Assembly (NCBI RefSeq): GCF_023555415.1
Contig: NZ_JAKRYL010000010.1
Coordinates: forward strand, 105,276-169,275
From: Halalkalibacter alkaliphilus
GTDB taxonomy: Bacteria > Bacillota > Bacilli > Bacillales > Bacillaceae_D
Direction of reading: 5' to 3'
DNA length: 64,000 bases
Under the pieces are notes generated by a model, which had not been told where the DNA came from, did not search any database, and saw only the letters and a list, made by a program, of their open reading frames with translations. Made by a program: the position numbers and the translations under genes. Shown here in pieces: positions 8,791 through 17,726 of this stretch (positions are counted from its first letter, which is position 1; every line of letters begins with the position of its first letter).

Positions 8791-11071
8791 GTCGAGTGGT
8801 GAAAAGTGGAAAGTAAGACCAGATGGAGAAGAGAAAGTTAAAGGAAAACTGCGGTATTTAACCGATATGACGTTTCCGGATATGCTCTATGGAAGAGTGT
8901 TAAGAAGTACAATTCCGCATGCACGAATTCTTTCAATCGATACATCTGTCGCTCTTGAATATCCTGGTGTTATTGCTGTATTAACTCACCGTGATATTCC
9001 AGGTTTAAATGGATTTGGAATCAGTACGCCAGATCAGCCAGTATTTTGTGAAGACCTTGTTCGTTTTGAAGGAGACGCCATCGCAGCTGTAGCAGCGATG
9101 ACAGAAGAAATAGCAGAAAAGGCTTTATCCCTTATTAAAGTTGATTATGAACCAATTCAAACATTAGACACTCCAGAACATGCACTTCAACCTACAGCTC
9201 CTAAATTGCACAAAGACGGCAATATTCTACATCAAACGGACTATCAGAAAGGCGACATAAATAAAGGGTTAAAGCAATGTACTTATGTGATTGAAGAGAC
9301 CTATATAACTCCAAGGCAAATGCATACGTACTTAGAAACAGAGGGTGGTATTTTTGTTCCAAGTCAGGAGGGAAGGTTAACAGTTTACGCTCCAACGCAA
9401 CATGGGTACAAAGACAGAATGCAGCTTGCGAGAATATTAGCTTGTGAGGAAGAGCAGATTCGTGTGATTTCAAGCCCTATAGGAGGATCATTTGGAGGAA
9501 AAGATGAATTGAATGTACAACCGTATGGGGCATTGCTCGCTCTTTATTGTCATCAGCCAGTTAAGATTCATTATTCAAGATGGGAATCTGTAAAAGCTGG
9601 GTTAAAAAGGCACCCAATGGAAATCACAATGAAAACGGGAGTGAACGCAGATGGAGAAATACTCGCCCATCAAGTTCAAATTCTCTCTGATACGGGGGCT
9701 TACTCTACATTAGGAGGTCCTGTTCTGAACTTTGCTACTGAACATGCAGTAGGTCCTTATCAAATTCCTCATGTAGATGTAAAGGGTAAGGCTGTTTATA
9801 CGAATAACGGAATATCGGGAGAGTTTCGTGGATTTGGTGGAAATCAAGTTATCTTTGCTCTAGAAGGTCAGCTTGATCGATTGGCAGAGAAATTGAAGAT
9901 AGACCCTTGGGAATTACGAAAAAGGAACTTAAGAAAGCTGAATGATCTCGGTCCAATGGGACAGCGGGTTGTACCGACAAATGGACCAGAACAAGTTTGG
10001 GAAGCTGTTAAACACTCACCTCTTTTTGAAAAAAAGAAGACACAATCGAATGTTTCAAAGCCTTGGATAAAACGCGGCATAGGAGCGGCATTAGCTATGC
10101 ATGGTTCAGGGTTAGGATACGGAATTCCTGATCACGCAGGCGGACTTATCCGATTAAATAAGGAAGGGAAGATTGAGGTTGCTTTCGGTCATGAGGAGTT
10201 TGGGCAAGGTTTATTAGGAACATTGGAAATCTTGTTACAAGATCATTTTTGTTGCAATAAGGATGATTTCAATATTGTGATTGGAGATACAGATCTTGTT
10301 CCACCAAGTGGGTCATCGACAGCTTCGAGAACTACCAATATGGTTTGGCAAGCTTTGAACCGTCTAAAAGGTCCTTTTTTAGAAGCTTTGTTTACAAAGG
10401 TGAACGAATTAACAGGGTGCCCTGTGGAAACATTGAAAACAGGTCCAGGGGGTATTTGGGCAAAAATTAATGAAGAAGAAGAAGAGCTAGTCATTACTTA
10501 TAGTGAACTAGGTAAAAATGGAGTCGCTGAACTAGAATGTTCAACTGATTTTCACTTTCCTGTTACACCGGATCCATTCATGGGCGGGCACTATCTTTAT
10601 ACGAGTACGTCTGTTATTGCGGAGGTTGAAGTAAATCTACTAACGGGAACGGTTAAAGTAATTAGGATGGATCACGCTGTTGCGGCTGGACCGGTAATTA
10701 ATCCTATGGGGTATGTAGGACAGATTGAGGGCGGTAGCGTGATGGCACTTGGGTTTACTCTATCGGAGGATGCTGTAATGAATGATGGTAAATACGTGAC
10801 GCAGAACTTAGATACGTATTTAGTTCCAACAATCTTTGACGTACCAGAAGAACAGCATGTTCATGCAATTGAAGAGTTACCCGATGGAGATTCTTATGGC
10901 CCTCGAGGTGTAGGTGAGGTTGGTTCAGTTGCTTTAGCTCCTGCTATTGTTGCAGCAATAAAAGAGGCAACAGGTATTTGGGTAACCAAACTACCAGTTA
11001 ATCGGGAGCAGCTACAACAAACACCTTTTCTAACCAGGCGGAAAGAGGGAGTAGAGGAGGGAACAAAATGA
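8774..11071 (+). CDS. pucD: xanthine dehydrogenase molybdopterin-binding subunit
   Basis: A 765-residue large subunit holding the molybdopterin cofactor where purine hydroxylation occurs. It has the N-terminal a/b-hammerhead domain (about 20-130), then the Mo-binding parts with GGSFGGKDE, GEFRGFGGNQ and, near the C-terminus, the GVGEVG loop with the catalytic glutamate. The start is a TTG at 8774, preceded by GGAGGTG at 6-base spacing and lying inside the end of pucC. The longer in-frame extension to 8666 runs antiparallel to the protein logic of pucC and lacks a ribosome site. Its stop overlaps the next ATG (ATGA), so the three subunits are translationally coupled. Confidence 0.92.
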   Translation: MWLDRRSSGEKWKVRPDGEEKVKGKLRYLTDMTFPDMLYGRVLRSTIPHARILSIDTSVALEYPGVIAVLTHRDIPGLNGFGISTPDQPVFCEDLVRFEGDAIAAVAAMTEEIAEKALSLIKVDYEPIQTLDTPEHALQPTAPKLHKDGNILHQTDYQKGDINKGLKQCTYVIEETYITPRQMHTYLETEGGIFVPSQEGRLTVYAPTQHGYKDRMQLARILACEEEQIRVISSPIGGSFGGKDELNVQPYGALLALYCHQPVKIHYSRWESVKAGLKRHPMEITMKTGVNADGEILAHQVQILSDTGAYSTLGGPVLNFATEHAVGPYQIPHVDVKGKAVYTNNGISGEFRGFGGNQVIFALEGQLDRLAEKLKIDPWELRKRNLRKLNDLGPMGQRVVPTNGPEQVWEAVKHSPLFEKKKTQSNVSKPWIKRGIGAALAMHGSGLGYGIPDHAGGLIRLNKEGKIEVAFGHEEFGQGLLGTLEILLQDHFCCNKDDFNIVIGDTDLVPPSGSSTASRTTNMVWQALNRLKGPFLEALFTKVNELTGCPVETLKTGPGGIWAKINEEEEELVITYSELGKNGVAELECSTDFHFPVTPDPFMGGHYLYTSTSVIAEVEVNLLTGTVKVIRMDHAVAAGPVINPMGYVGQIEGGSVMALGFTLSEDAVMNDGKYVTQNLDTYLVPTIFDVPEEQHVHAIEELPDGDSYGPRGVGEVGSVALAPAIVAAIKEATGIWVTKLPVNREQLQQTPFLTRRKEGVEEGTK

Positions 11072-11565
11072 GTCAAAAGGGGAGCCGGGTTAGAGTTGAG
11101 AAAGAAACGGAGTATTTACTATCTTTTGAACTAAATGGGGAGTCAGTAGAAATTCCAGTTGATCCCTCTCGTCGCTTGGTAGATATTATCAGGACAGATC
11201 TAGATTTAACAGGGACAAAGATTTCTTGTGAGATTGGTAGATGTGGTGCGTGTATGGTTCTCGTTGATGGAAAGCAACAAAATTCATGTTTAACGATGGC
11301 TTACCAGTGTGAAGGCAAGAAGATACAGACAATTGAAGGTATTAGCACAGATAGAATGGATCCTGTTCAACAAGCCTTTTTAGAAGAAGGTGGATTTCAA
11401 TGTGGCTATTGTACTCCAGGAATGATAGTTTCATTGAAAGCTTTATTAAAGGAAAGTTCGAAAGCGACAATGGAAGACTTAAAAGAAGGATTATCAGGAA
11501 ACCTTTGTCGATGTACAGGGTACGGAGGTATTTACAGAGTGTTACGAAGATTAACAGATAAATAA
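11068..11565 (+). CDS. pucE: xanthine dehydrogenase iron-sulfur subunit
   Basis: A 165-residue small subunit with two [2Fe-2S] clusters. The plant-ferredoxin-type cluster uses Cys54, Cys59, Cys62 and Cys74 (CEIGRCGAC then C). The second cluster uses Cys112, Cys115, Cys147 and Cys149 (QCGYC and LCRC). It passes electrons from the molybdenum centre to FAD. All eight ligands are present, so the enzyme looks functional. It overlaps pucD by four bases and is followed 21 bases later by the maturation factor gene. Confidence 0.93.
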   Translation: MSQKGSRVRVEKETEYLLSFELNGESVEIPVDPSRRLVDIIRTDLDLTGTKISCEIGRCGACMVLVDGKQQNSCLTMAYQCEGKKIQTIEGISTDRMDPVQQAFLEEGGFQCGYCTPGMIVSLKALLKESSKATMEDLKEGLSGNLCRCTGYGGIYRVLRRLTDK

Positions 11566-11586
11566 TAAAACAAGTGGGTGTTTGTA

Positions 11587-12669
11587 ATGAAGGAACTATA
11601 TGATTATCTTACAATTATTAAACAACATCCTAATCAAACTTGTGCATTAGCAACTGTTATCCAAGTCGAGGGTTCTAGCTATCGTCATGAAGGAGCAAAA
11701 ATGCTTTTTTTAGAAAATGGGATACAATATGGGCTGATTAGTGGTGGTTGTCTTGAAGAAGACTTACGGATTCGTGCTAATGGTGTAATTACCAAGAAGA
11801 AACCAGAAACAATTACGTATGATTTACAATCGGAGGATGATTTAGGCTGGGGACAAGGGGCTGGATGTAACGGTAAGGTAAAGGTGTTATTAGAGCCAAT
11901 CGATTGGAACGGAATAGGTACAAATGGAGAAGGCTCTTGGGGGGCTGTTTTTGAAGCTTTTGAAATGGGGGAAGATGTCATTTCTGTACGTGAGATTACT
12001 GGAGAAAAAATAGGAAGTCGGCTTTTTTTTACTAAGGAAGGAAAGAAATTAGGCCAAACTCCTTTAGAAATAGAACGTTTATTAAGTAGAGATGCGATTC
12101 TTTTTTATCAAGAGGAGCGTATTTTTGACTATCAGATGAACCTTGAGTTAAAAACACAATTTTTATTTGAATTGCACGAGTCAAAGGATATAATTTATAT
12201 TTTTGGTGCAGGACCTGATGTTGAACCCGTTGTGAAAAGAGCGGCTGAATTTGATTTCTTACCAATTGTTATAGACCCAAGGGGAAGTAGATGTCGGCCT
12301 GAGTTTTTTCCTGACGCGGCCAGGTGCATTCAAGCACATCCTGAACACTTTTTAGCGAGCCATTCATTACCATTAAATAGCTATGTATTAATTATGACTC
12401 ACAGCTTTGCTAGAGATAAAACGATCCTCTCGTTCTTTAGCAGTCATCATCCAAAGTATGTAGGGATTTTAGGGCCTAGAAGACGGACGGAGCGACTCCT
12501 GCATCCAATACAATTGCCAGAATGGATACACTCGCCTATTGGATTAGATATTGATGCAGAGGGTGCAGAAGAAATTAGTCTTAGTATAGTCAGTGAGCTA
12601 ATTAAAGTGAGAAACAAAAAGCGGGTGTTGAATAAACATCGTATGAAAGCTAAGAAAACCAAGTTTTAA
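11587..12669 (+). CDS. pucA: XdhC/CoxI-family molybdenum-enzyme maturation factor
   Basis: A 360-residue protein. The N-terminal XdhC/CoxI domain has LATVIQVEGSSYRHEGAKML, and the C-terminal Rossmann-like domain has IYIFGAGPDVEPVV and GILGPRRRTERLL. XdhC proteins bind molybdopterin and insert the sulfurated cofactor into xanthine dehydrogenase. The ATG at 11587 follows AGTGGGTG at 6-base spacing; the GTG at 11578 belongs to that ribosome site. It sits directly after the three enzyme subunits, consistent with its role. Confidence 0.88.
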   Translation: MKELYDYLTIIKQHPNQTCALATVIQVEGSSYRHEGAKMLFLENGIQYGLISGGCLEEDLRIRANGVITKKKPETITYDLQSEDDLGWGQGAGCNGKVKVLLEPIDWNGIGTNGEGSWGAVFEAFEMGEDVISVREITGEKIGSRLFFTKEGKKLGQTPLEIERLLSRDAILFYQEERIFDYQMNLELKTQFLFELHESKDIIYIFGAGPDVEPVVKRAAEFDFLPIVIDPRGSRCRPEFFPDAARCIQAHPEHFLASHSLPLNSYVLIMTHSFARDKTILSFFSSHHPKYVGILGPRRRTERLLHPIQLPEWIHSPIGLDIDAEGAEEISLSIVSELIKVRNKKRVLNKHRMKAKKTKF

Positions 12670-12704
12670 AGAGATTATTCGTTAGAGATCAGGGGCGATT
12701 TGGT

Positions 12705-13328
12705 GTGGTTGATCATAAAGTATGTGCTGTTATTTTAGCGGCAGGAACTTCTTCTCGAATGGGAACTGCGAAACAGCTATTAAAAATTAAGGATAAAAAA
12801 TTGTTGGAGCACGTCCTTGAACTTGTTTTAGAGCATTCGTTTGAAAAAGTTATTGTTGTTCTTGGGCATAAGGCCAAAGAAATCAAAGAGGGTATTGTCT
12901 GTGCATCAACACGAGTATGTTGGGTCTATAATCCTAACTATAGACTTGGCCAAAGTACATCTTTTGTAACAGCAATCGACCATATTGATTCTCCGTTTCA
13001 ATCAGTCATGTTTTTTTTAGGGGACCAGCCTTTTATTAAGAGTGAAACGGTTTCTATCGTTTTAGAAGAGGGGAGGAGAAGAGCAAGAGAGGTATCTGCT
13101 CCTTTTGTCATCCGTCCTATCTATGATGAGAAGCCAGGTCATCCTATTTATTGGGGAAACTTTAAGAACATTGATTTTTCCATACTTACAGGTGATACAG
13201 GAGGAAGAGGACTGTTACAATTTGTAGAAAAAGTAAATTTCGTTGTAAAGGATAGGGGTATCCTCTTTGATATTGACACTCTAGAAGATTATCAAAGAGC
13301 ATTACAATGGGTGTCTCAAAAGGTCTAG
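12705..13328 (+). CDS. pucB: MobA-like molybdenum cofactor nucleotidyltransferase
   Basis: A 207-residue MobA/MocA-type NTP transferase with the N-terminal signature AVILAAGTSSRMGTAKQLL and a metal-binding GDQPF motif. The family attaches CMP or GMP to molybdopterin; in puc and xdh clusters it supplies the cofactor for xanthine dehydrogenase. The start is GTG, with AGGGG 9 bases upstream. The last codons (VSQKV stop) are formed by the left arm of a dispersed inverted repeat, which also serves as the only hairpin between this gene and convergent pucR. Confidence 0.85.
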   Translation: MVDHKVCAVILAAGTSSRMGTAKQLLKIKDKKLLEHVLELVLEHSFEKVIVVLGHKAKEIKEGIVCASTRVCWVYNPNYRLGQSTSFVTAIDHIDSPFQSVMFFLGDQPFIKSETVSIVLEEGRRRAREVSAPFVIRPIYDEKPGHPIYWGNFKNIDFSILTGDTGGRGLLQFVEKVNFVVKDRGILFDIDTLEDYQRALQWVSQKV

Positions 13329-13350
13329 TTTTGACCTTTTGAGACACCCA
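13308..13350. repeat. dispersed inverted repeat, GTGTCTCAAAAGGTC family, copy 1
   Basis: Perfect 18-bp stem TGGGTGTCTCAAAAGGTC (13308-13325) and its complement (13333-13350), with a 7-base loop that contains the pucB stop codon. It lies exactly between convergent pucB and pucR and probably ends transcription from both sides. Related copies are at 29917, 34154 and 44834. Confidence 0.85.
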
Positions 13351-15024
13351 TTATAGTACTTGTTTCTCGATTTTATTATTGAAAAAGGAGCGAATAAATA
13401 AGGCCGTTCTTAAAGTGAGGGTTTCATCAGACCCTTTTATCTCAAGACCTAGTATTTCTTCACATTTTTTAATTCGATAAATGACTGTGTTCCGGTGAAT
13501 AAACATAATCTTAGCGGTCTCGGAAATTTGGCAATTGTGATTTAAGAAGACGGAAAGGGTTTGGACTAGATCTTCTTTTTCTTTATCTTTCGGATAAGCT
13601 AATTCTCGTAAAGTCGATCGATAAAACTCCTTCAACTTTTGAGATGGTATTGTTTTAAAGATTTCTGCTAGCTCTTTAATACGATACGTTTTAATAAACC
13701 TTTTTTTGTTTTCACGGTAACCAGCTCGAAGTGCATCGACTGCTTCTTGGAAAGCTGTAGGGATATCTGTAATATTTTCTGTGTAATTACTAATTCCAAA
13801 TGACATAGAAGAGTCAATCGCTTGATATAAATCAGATTGTAAGTCAGTAATCGATTCTAATACATTTTTTTCACTATCGTCATTATAGAATTCAAAGCCT
13901 AATAATGTTGTAAATAAATCTCCTTTTGTAAAAACAATACAGTTTTCAAATTTCTTCGTTAATACTGATTCAAAAAACTCATAAATGCGATCTCTACGTA
14001 AGCTAATCTCTTTTTCTGTTTGTAAAGGGTGAGAATTTTGGTAGAGTTCGGAAGCGTCATCCATCTTACAAGTAATGCAAATGTACTGTAAAGATTTATT
14101 TAAATGATAGGTTTTTCCTCGATTAATGATTTCATCTTCACTTGGGATAGCTCCTTCGACTAAGTCGGCAAAAAATTCATTCTTTAACCTGCGCGAATGT
14201 TGTTCGAGTGCATGTAGTTTCATAAATTCAAAGGAAATGACATTGGCTGCTTGTTCAACAGCGAGTGTAAAAGAAGATTCATTTGATAATGTTGTACCAA
14301 AAATAATGATATACCCTTTTTGTTGATTTGTTGTATTAATTGGGTAAATTGAAACCTCTGTAAATTCGTTAGTTCCCTCTTCATTTGGAATGGTTAAAAC
14401 TTTGTACGTATCTAAATTCTCATGATGGATCTTTTCGTGAATGTGCCAATAAATATCAAAGAAGACGTCCTTATCAATCTCGTGTGAATAGGCCATAATG
14501 TCTAGTCTGTAATTCAGTAGAATAACAGGTAGGCTTAAAATTGTTGCTAAACTTTCGATGATATTAGAAAACCCTCCCCCTGACACAACGATATCGGTAA
14601 ATTCTCGATGGATATTAAGTGCGTAATTTAATTCATGTGTTCGCTCTTTTAATATGCATCCTAATGCCTCATTTAACATTTCACCCAAAGAGTAATTAAG
14701 AGGAATTTCAATAATGGGGAAATTCAATGCATTGGCTTGATCAATTACTTCAGTAGGAATTTCATCAATGAAGCGTTTTGTCTTTAGTCCGAGTCCCGCG
14801 CAGCCTTGATTAGCCATTTGCGTTACTAACTCTATTAGTGCATTAGGGTTATTCTTTATTGAGTAGGCGGTTGTCAGTAGTAGCTGCTCATCGTTTAAAT
14901 AATCAATAATATCAGGAGCATCCATAAGGTTGACGGATTGAACGTTTTTTGTTAAACCTTCTTCTCCGGCTACAACCGCAGCTTCTTTAAAAGTTGGCAA
15001 GTTTAATATGTCTAATAACCTCAT
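13351..15024 (-). CDS. pucR: purine catabolism transcriptional regulator PucR
   Basis: A 557-residue regulator of the PucR family. It has the N-terminal PucR domain (about 8-125, starting RLLDILNLPTFKEAAVVAG), a middle GGDEF-like region, and a C-terminal helix-turn-helix of the HTH_30 type (ETAKIMFIHRNTVIYRIKK). In B. subtilis PucR activates the puc genes under limiting nitrogen in response to purine-degradation intermediates. The gene is convergent with pucB and divergent from the decarboxylase gene. Its upstream region contains TGAACAATG (15058-15066), a motif shared with other promoters of this locus. Confidence 0.92.
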   Translation of the reverse strand: MRLLDILNLPTFKEAAVVAGEEGLTKNVQSVNLMDAPDIIDYLNDEQLLLTTAYSIKNNPNALIELVTQMANQGCAGLGLKTKRFIDEIPTEVIDQANALNFPIIEIPLNYSLGEMLNEALGCILKERTHELNYALNIHREFTDIVVSGGGFSNIIESLATILSLPVILLNYRLDIMAYSHEIDKDVFFDIYWHIHEKIHHENLDTYKVLTIPNEEGTNEFTEVSIYPINTTNQQKGYIIIFGTTLSNESSFTLAVEQAANVISFEFMKLHALEQHSRRLKNEFFADLVEGAIPSEDEIINRGKTYHLNKSLQYICITCKMDDASELYQNSHPLQTEKEISLRRDRIYEFFESVLTKKFENCIVFTKGDLFTTLLGFEFYNDDSEKNVLESITDLQSDLYQAIDSSMSFGISNYTENITDIPTAFQEAVDALRAGYRENKKRFIKTYRIKELAEIFKTIPSQKLKEFYRSTLRELAYPKDKEKEDLVQTLSVFLNHNCQISETAKIMFIHRNTVIYRIKKCEEILGLEIKGSDETLTLRTALFIRSFFNNKIEKQVL

Positions 15025-15541
15025 TGTAGTTCCTCCTCACATAAAAAACTTTCATTGTGAACAATGTACAAGAAAATCAGTAGTTCCGAAACTTCTTCGT
15101 TAGGTTTTCTAACTAAAATTATATCTAAGTTAGTTATTTCATACAAAATAGGGGTGGGAGTTCATTAGTGTTGGGTGAATAATCACCGAAAGTAAGGTAA
15201 ATAAGATTTAAAGTTAATTGATTATAGTGATTTTTACAGTCATTTTTTCTAACATGCTGAATGGACTAAGGGAATTTACGGAAGTACTGGGCAGTCATAT
15301 TGAAAAAGTGGCGAAATACAAGTTTTTTTAAACCTTTTATTTAATAAGTAGTGATTGATTTTGTTTGATATTTTTGTTGTTCTTTTCGTTTTGATTAGGC
15401 TATTTGAACAAAGCTACTATATGTTTTAAGTTAAGGTAAACAATGACTAAGAAGCTTTAACGTTTTATGATATGGCTACAACAAAGTGGTGTCATAACTA
15501 GGTTACAAATAGGAAAGCGGGTGTTGAAGATTAAAATCTCA
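15025..15541. other. divergent promoter region between pucR and the OHCU decarboxylase gene
   Basis: About 515 AT-rich bases. No gene is seen except a weak N-terminal extension of the downstream ORF. It holds a near-palindromic CATTGTGAACAATG (15053-15066) close to pucR. A box plus TATGAT -10 lies at 15437-15471 for the downstream gene. The rest shows no structure I can support. Confidence 0.5.
15437..15471 (+). promoter_or_regulatory. candidate PucR-activated promoter of the OHCU/HIU gene
   Basis: TAAACAATGACTAA (15437-15450) is followed after exactly 15 bases by TATGAT (15466-15471), a good -10. The same box and spacing recur before pucF. No -35 is visible. This is read as an activator site. 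Confidence 0.5.
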
Positions 15542-16384
15542 ATGGAAAAGGTTAATAAAATGGATCAATCAGAATTTATTGAAATTGTAGGTGCTGTGTT
15601 TGAACATTCACCTTGGGTTGCTGAAAAGTCGTGGAATGCCCATCCGTTTGTTAATCTCGAGCAAATGTACAATCATATGATTGAGGAAGTGTATGGCGCT
15701 GCTACTGCTTTGAAACTGTCTCTTTTAAGGGCTCACCCAGATTTAGGTACGAGGTTAGAGATTTCTGAATCCTCTAGAGATGAACAGGAAAACGCCGGAC
15801 TCAGTCAGTTATCAGAACAAGAATTTGAAGAGTTTTCTATGTTAAATAAAGATTATATTAATAAATTTGGATTCCCCTTTATTATGGCGGTAAAAGGTCA
15901 AAGTAAGATAGCAATAAAAAGCAATATGAAAGCTCGAATTCATAATAGCTATGAAGAGGAATTTGAAACAGCTCTTGAACAAGTAAGTAAGATCGCTAAA
16001 TTTAGATTGTGGGATTTAATTTTAGAAAAGGAGATTGGCAAGCTTACGACACATGTCTTGGATCTAAGTACTGGAAAGCCTGCTCAAAATGTTGCGATTG
16101 AGCTATGGAAAAGGAATAATGACAATCAATTTGTGAGAATCGGACAATCTCGTACAAACTTAGATGGTAGAGTATCTGAGCCACTCTTAGAAGGAAAGGA
16201 GATGAAAGGAACCTATCAGATCCAGTTTAAGGTCGGTGATTATTATCGTACCAACAAGCTAGAGCAGGAGTCTTACTTCTTAGAAATTGTGCCAATTCAG
16301 TTTTCTATAACAAAAGAAAATGAACATTACCACGTTCCATTACTGATCGCACCAGGTGGATATAGTACATACAGAGGTAGTTAA
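15542..16384 (+). CDS. OHCU decarboxylase / 5-hydroxyisourate hydrolase fusion
   Basis: A 280-residue bifunctional protein of ureide synthesis. Residues 1-160 match OHCU decarboxylase (FEHSPWVAEKSW, LLRAHPDLG, FGFPFIMAVKG), as in the N-terminal half of B. subtilis PucL. Residues 165-280 match transthyretin-like HIU hydrolase (PucM): THVLDLSTGKPAQNV, an Arg in IGQSRTNLDGR, HYHVPLL, and the C-terminal YRGS signature. Together they turn HIU into S-allantoin. Unlike PucL there is no uricase domain. The start at 15542 gives MEKVNKMDQ, resembling the PucL N-terminus; ATG 15560 has a better ribosome site (AAAAGGT) and is an alternative. The extension to 15467 is unlikely. Confidence 0.88.
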   Translation: MEKVNKMDQSEFIEIVGAVFEHSPWVAEKSWNAHPFVNLEQMYNHMIEEVYGAATALKLSLLRAHPDLGTRLEISESSRDEQENAGLSQLSEQEFEEFSMLNKDYINKFGFPFIMAVKGQSKIAIKSNMKARIHNSYEEEFETALEQVSKIAKFRLWDLILEKEIGKLTTHVLDLSTGKPAQNVAIELWKRNNDNQFVRIGQSRTNLDGRVSEPLLEGKEMKGTYQIQFKVGDYYRTNKLEQESYFLEIVPIQFSITKENEHYHVPLLIAPGGYSTYRGS

Positions 16385-16441
16385 TAGCTTGTACTATGAA
16401 AAGGTTTTTATAAACAAATATAATTTGAGAGGGGTTAAATA

Positions 16442-17458
16442 ATGACGATTTTGAAGAGTGCGTACAAAGCAAAGTTGGTAATGGTAACTACACTCATTCT
16501 CTTAGTTCTAGCGGCTTGTGGAGGTCAAGAAGCAGACGGAGGAAGCGCGGATGGAGAAGGTTCTGACTCAACTGAATCAGTAAAACTAGTATTAAACTGG
16601 TTTCCGAAAAGTCAACATGGTGGTGTTTTTGCTGCACAAGAAGAAGGTATATTTGCTGAACATAACTTAGATGTTGAGATTGAAGCAGGCGGTCCTCAAG
16701 TTTCTTCAATTCAAATTGTCGCATCAGGGAATGCACAATTTGGATTAGCTCATGCAGATCAAATAGTGATTGCCAGGAATGAAGGAATTGAACTTGTTAC
16801 ATTAGCGACAGCTATGCAAAATAGTCCGGCTGCTTTAATGTTCCACGAAGGTGAAGATATTACTGAATTTGAAGATATGAATGGGAGAACAGCTTACATT
16901 CAACCAGGTATTCCATATTGGGATTTTTTAACGAATAAATATGATTTAAGTGGAGTTACTGAAATGGGTTATACCGGACAACACGTTAACTTCATTGAGG
17001 ACCTTGAGTCTGTCAGTCAGGCTTTTGTCACATCAGAACCATTTTTCTTAGATAAGGAAGGGATTAAGACTGAAACGATCCTAGTGTCTGAATCGGGCTT
17101 TGATCCATATAATGTCGTGTTATTTGCTTCGAAGGATTATATTGAGAATAATGAAGAGACTGTTCAAAACTTTGTTACATCTTTTGTAGAAGGGTGGAAT
17201 ATCTATAAAGAATCCCCTTATGAAGTCAATGAAGTTATTCATGAAGTAAATCCTGATCTTGCTCTAGAAGACTTAAAATTTGAGACGGATTCGCAAAAGG
17301 ATTTTGTCTATGGTGGCGATGCTAAAGAACACGGTTTTGGTTATATGTCGGAGGAACGTTGGCAGTTGCTGATTGATCAACTGTTTGAATTAGGTTTACT
17401 AGAAACTCAATTTGATGCAAATGAAATCTATACAATTGAATATCTGCCGTCTAACTAA
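16442..17458 (+). CDS. NMT1/SsuA-type ABC transporter substrate-binding lipoprotein
   Basis: A 338-residue lipoprotein with a signal peptide ending in LAAC (Cys26). It is followed by a periplasmic-binding fold of the NMT1/THI5 family: VKLVLNWFPKSQHGG near the start is the typical opening of riboflavin/pyrimidine/sulfonate-type binding proteins. Such proteins deliver aromatic or heterocyclic substrates to an ABC permease. No permease or ATPase gene is adjacent; a strong terminator follows. Its place among purine genes suggests a purine or ureide ligand (inference), with partners encoded elsewhere. Confidence 0.85.
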   Translation: MTILKSAYKAKLVMVTTLILLVLAACGGQEADGGSADGEGSDSTESVKLVLNWFPKSQHGGVFAAQEEGIFAEHNLDVEIEAGGPQVSSIQIVASGNAQFGLAHADQIVIARNEGIELVTLATAMQNSPAALMFHEGEDITEFEDMNGRTAYIQPGIPYWDFLTNKYDLSGVTEMGYTGQHVNFIEDLESVSQAFVTSEPFFLDKEGIKTETILVSESGFDPYNVVLFASKDYIENNEETVQNFVTSFVEGWNIYKESPYEVNEVIHEVNPDLALEDLKFETDSQKDFVYGGDAKEHGFGYMSEERWQLLIDQLFELGLLETQFDANEIYTIEYLPSN

Positions 17459-17465
17459 TTTAAGG

Positions 17466-17507
17466 GGGTTCAAGGAGGTAGAATTACCTTCTTGAACCCT
17501 TCTTTTT
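17466..17507 (+). terminator. terminator after the binding-protein gene
   Basis: A 15-bp stem (17466-17480 with 17485-17499, one G-U pair), 4-base loop, then TTCTTTTTT. It cleanly ends the OHCU/HIU-lipoprotein unit. Confidence 0.9.
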
Positions 17508-17644
17508 TAGATCTTATAAAAATAGAAGGGGAGAATATCTAACATTTCGAATGAGGCATATACCAATTCATCTTTTTGTCATATGTGAAAACACATCAAA
17601 ATGTTAGTTAGTTTGAATAATAAAATAGTATATTTTTAGATATA

Positions 17645-17680
17645 TTGAACAATGACTAACCCTCCTCCATTCTCTACAAT
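17645..17680 (+). promoter_or_regulatory. candidate PucR-activated promoter of pucF
   Basis: TTGAACAATGACTAA (17645-17659) is followed after 15 bases by TACAAT (17675-17680). Box sequence and box-to--10 distance match those at 15437-15471, which supports a common activator. Confidence 0.5.
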
Positions 17681-17726
17681 GAAACCAATTAGAAGCTGGG
17701 ATTTTACAAGGAGGGATTGATTCTAG

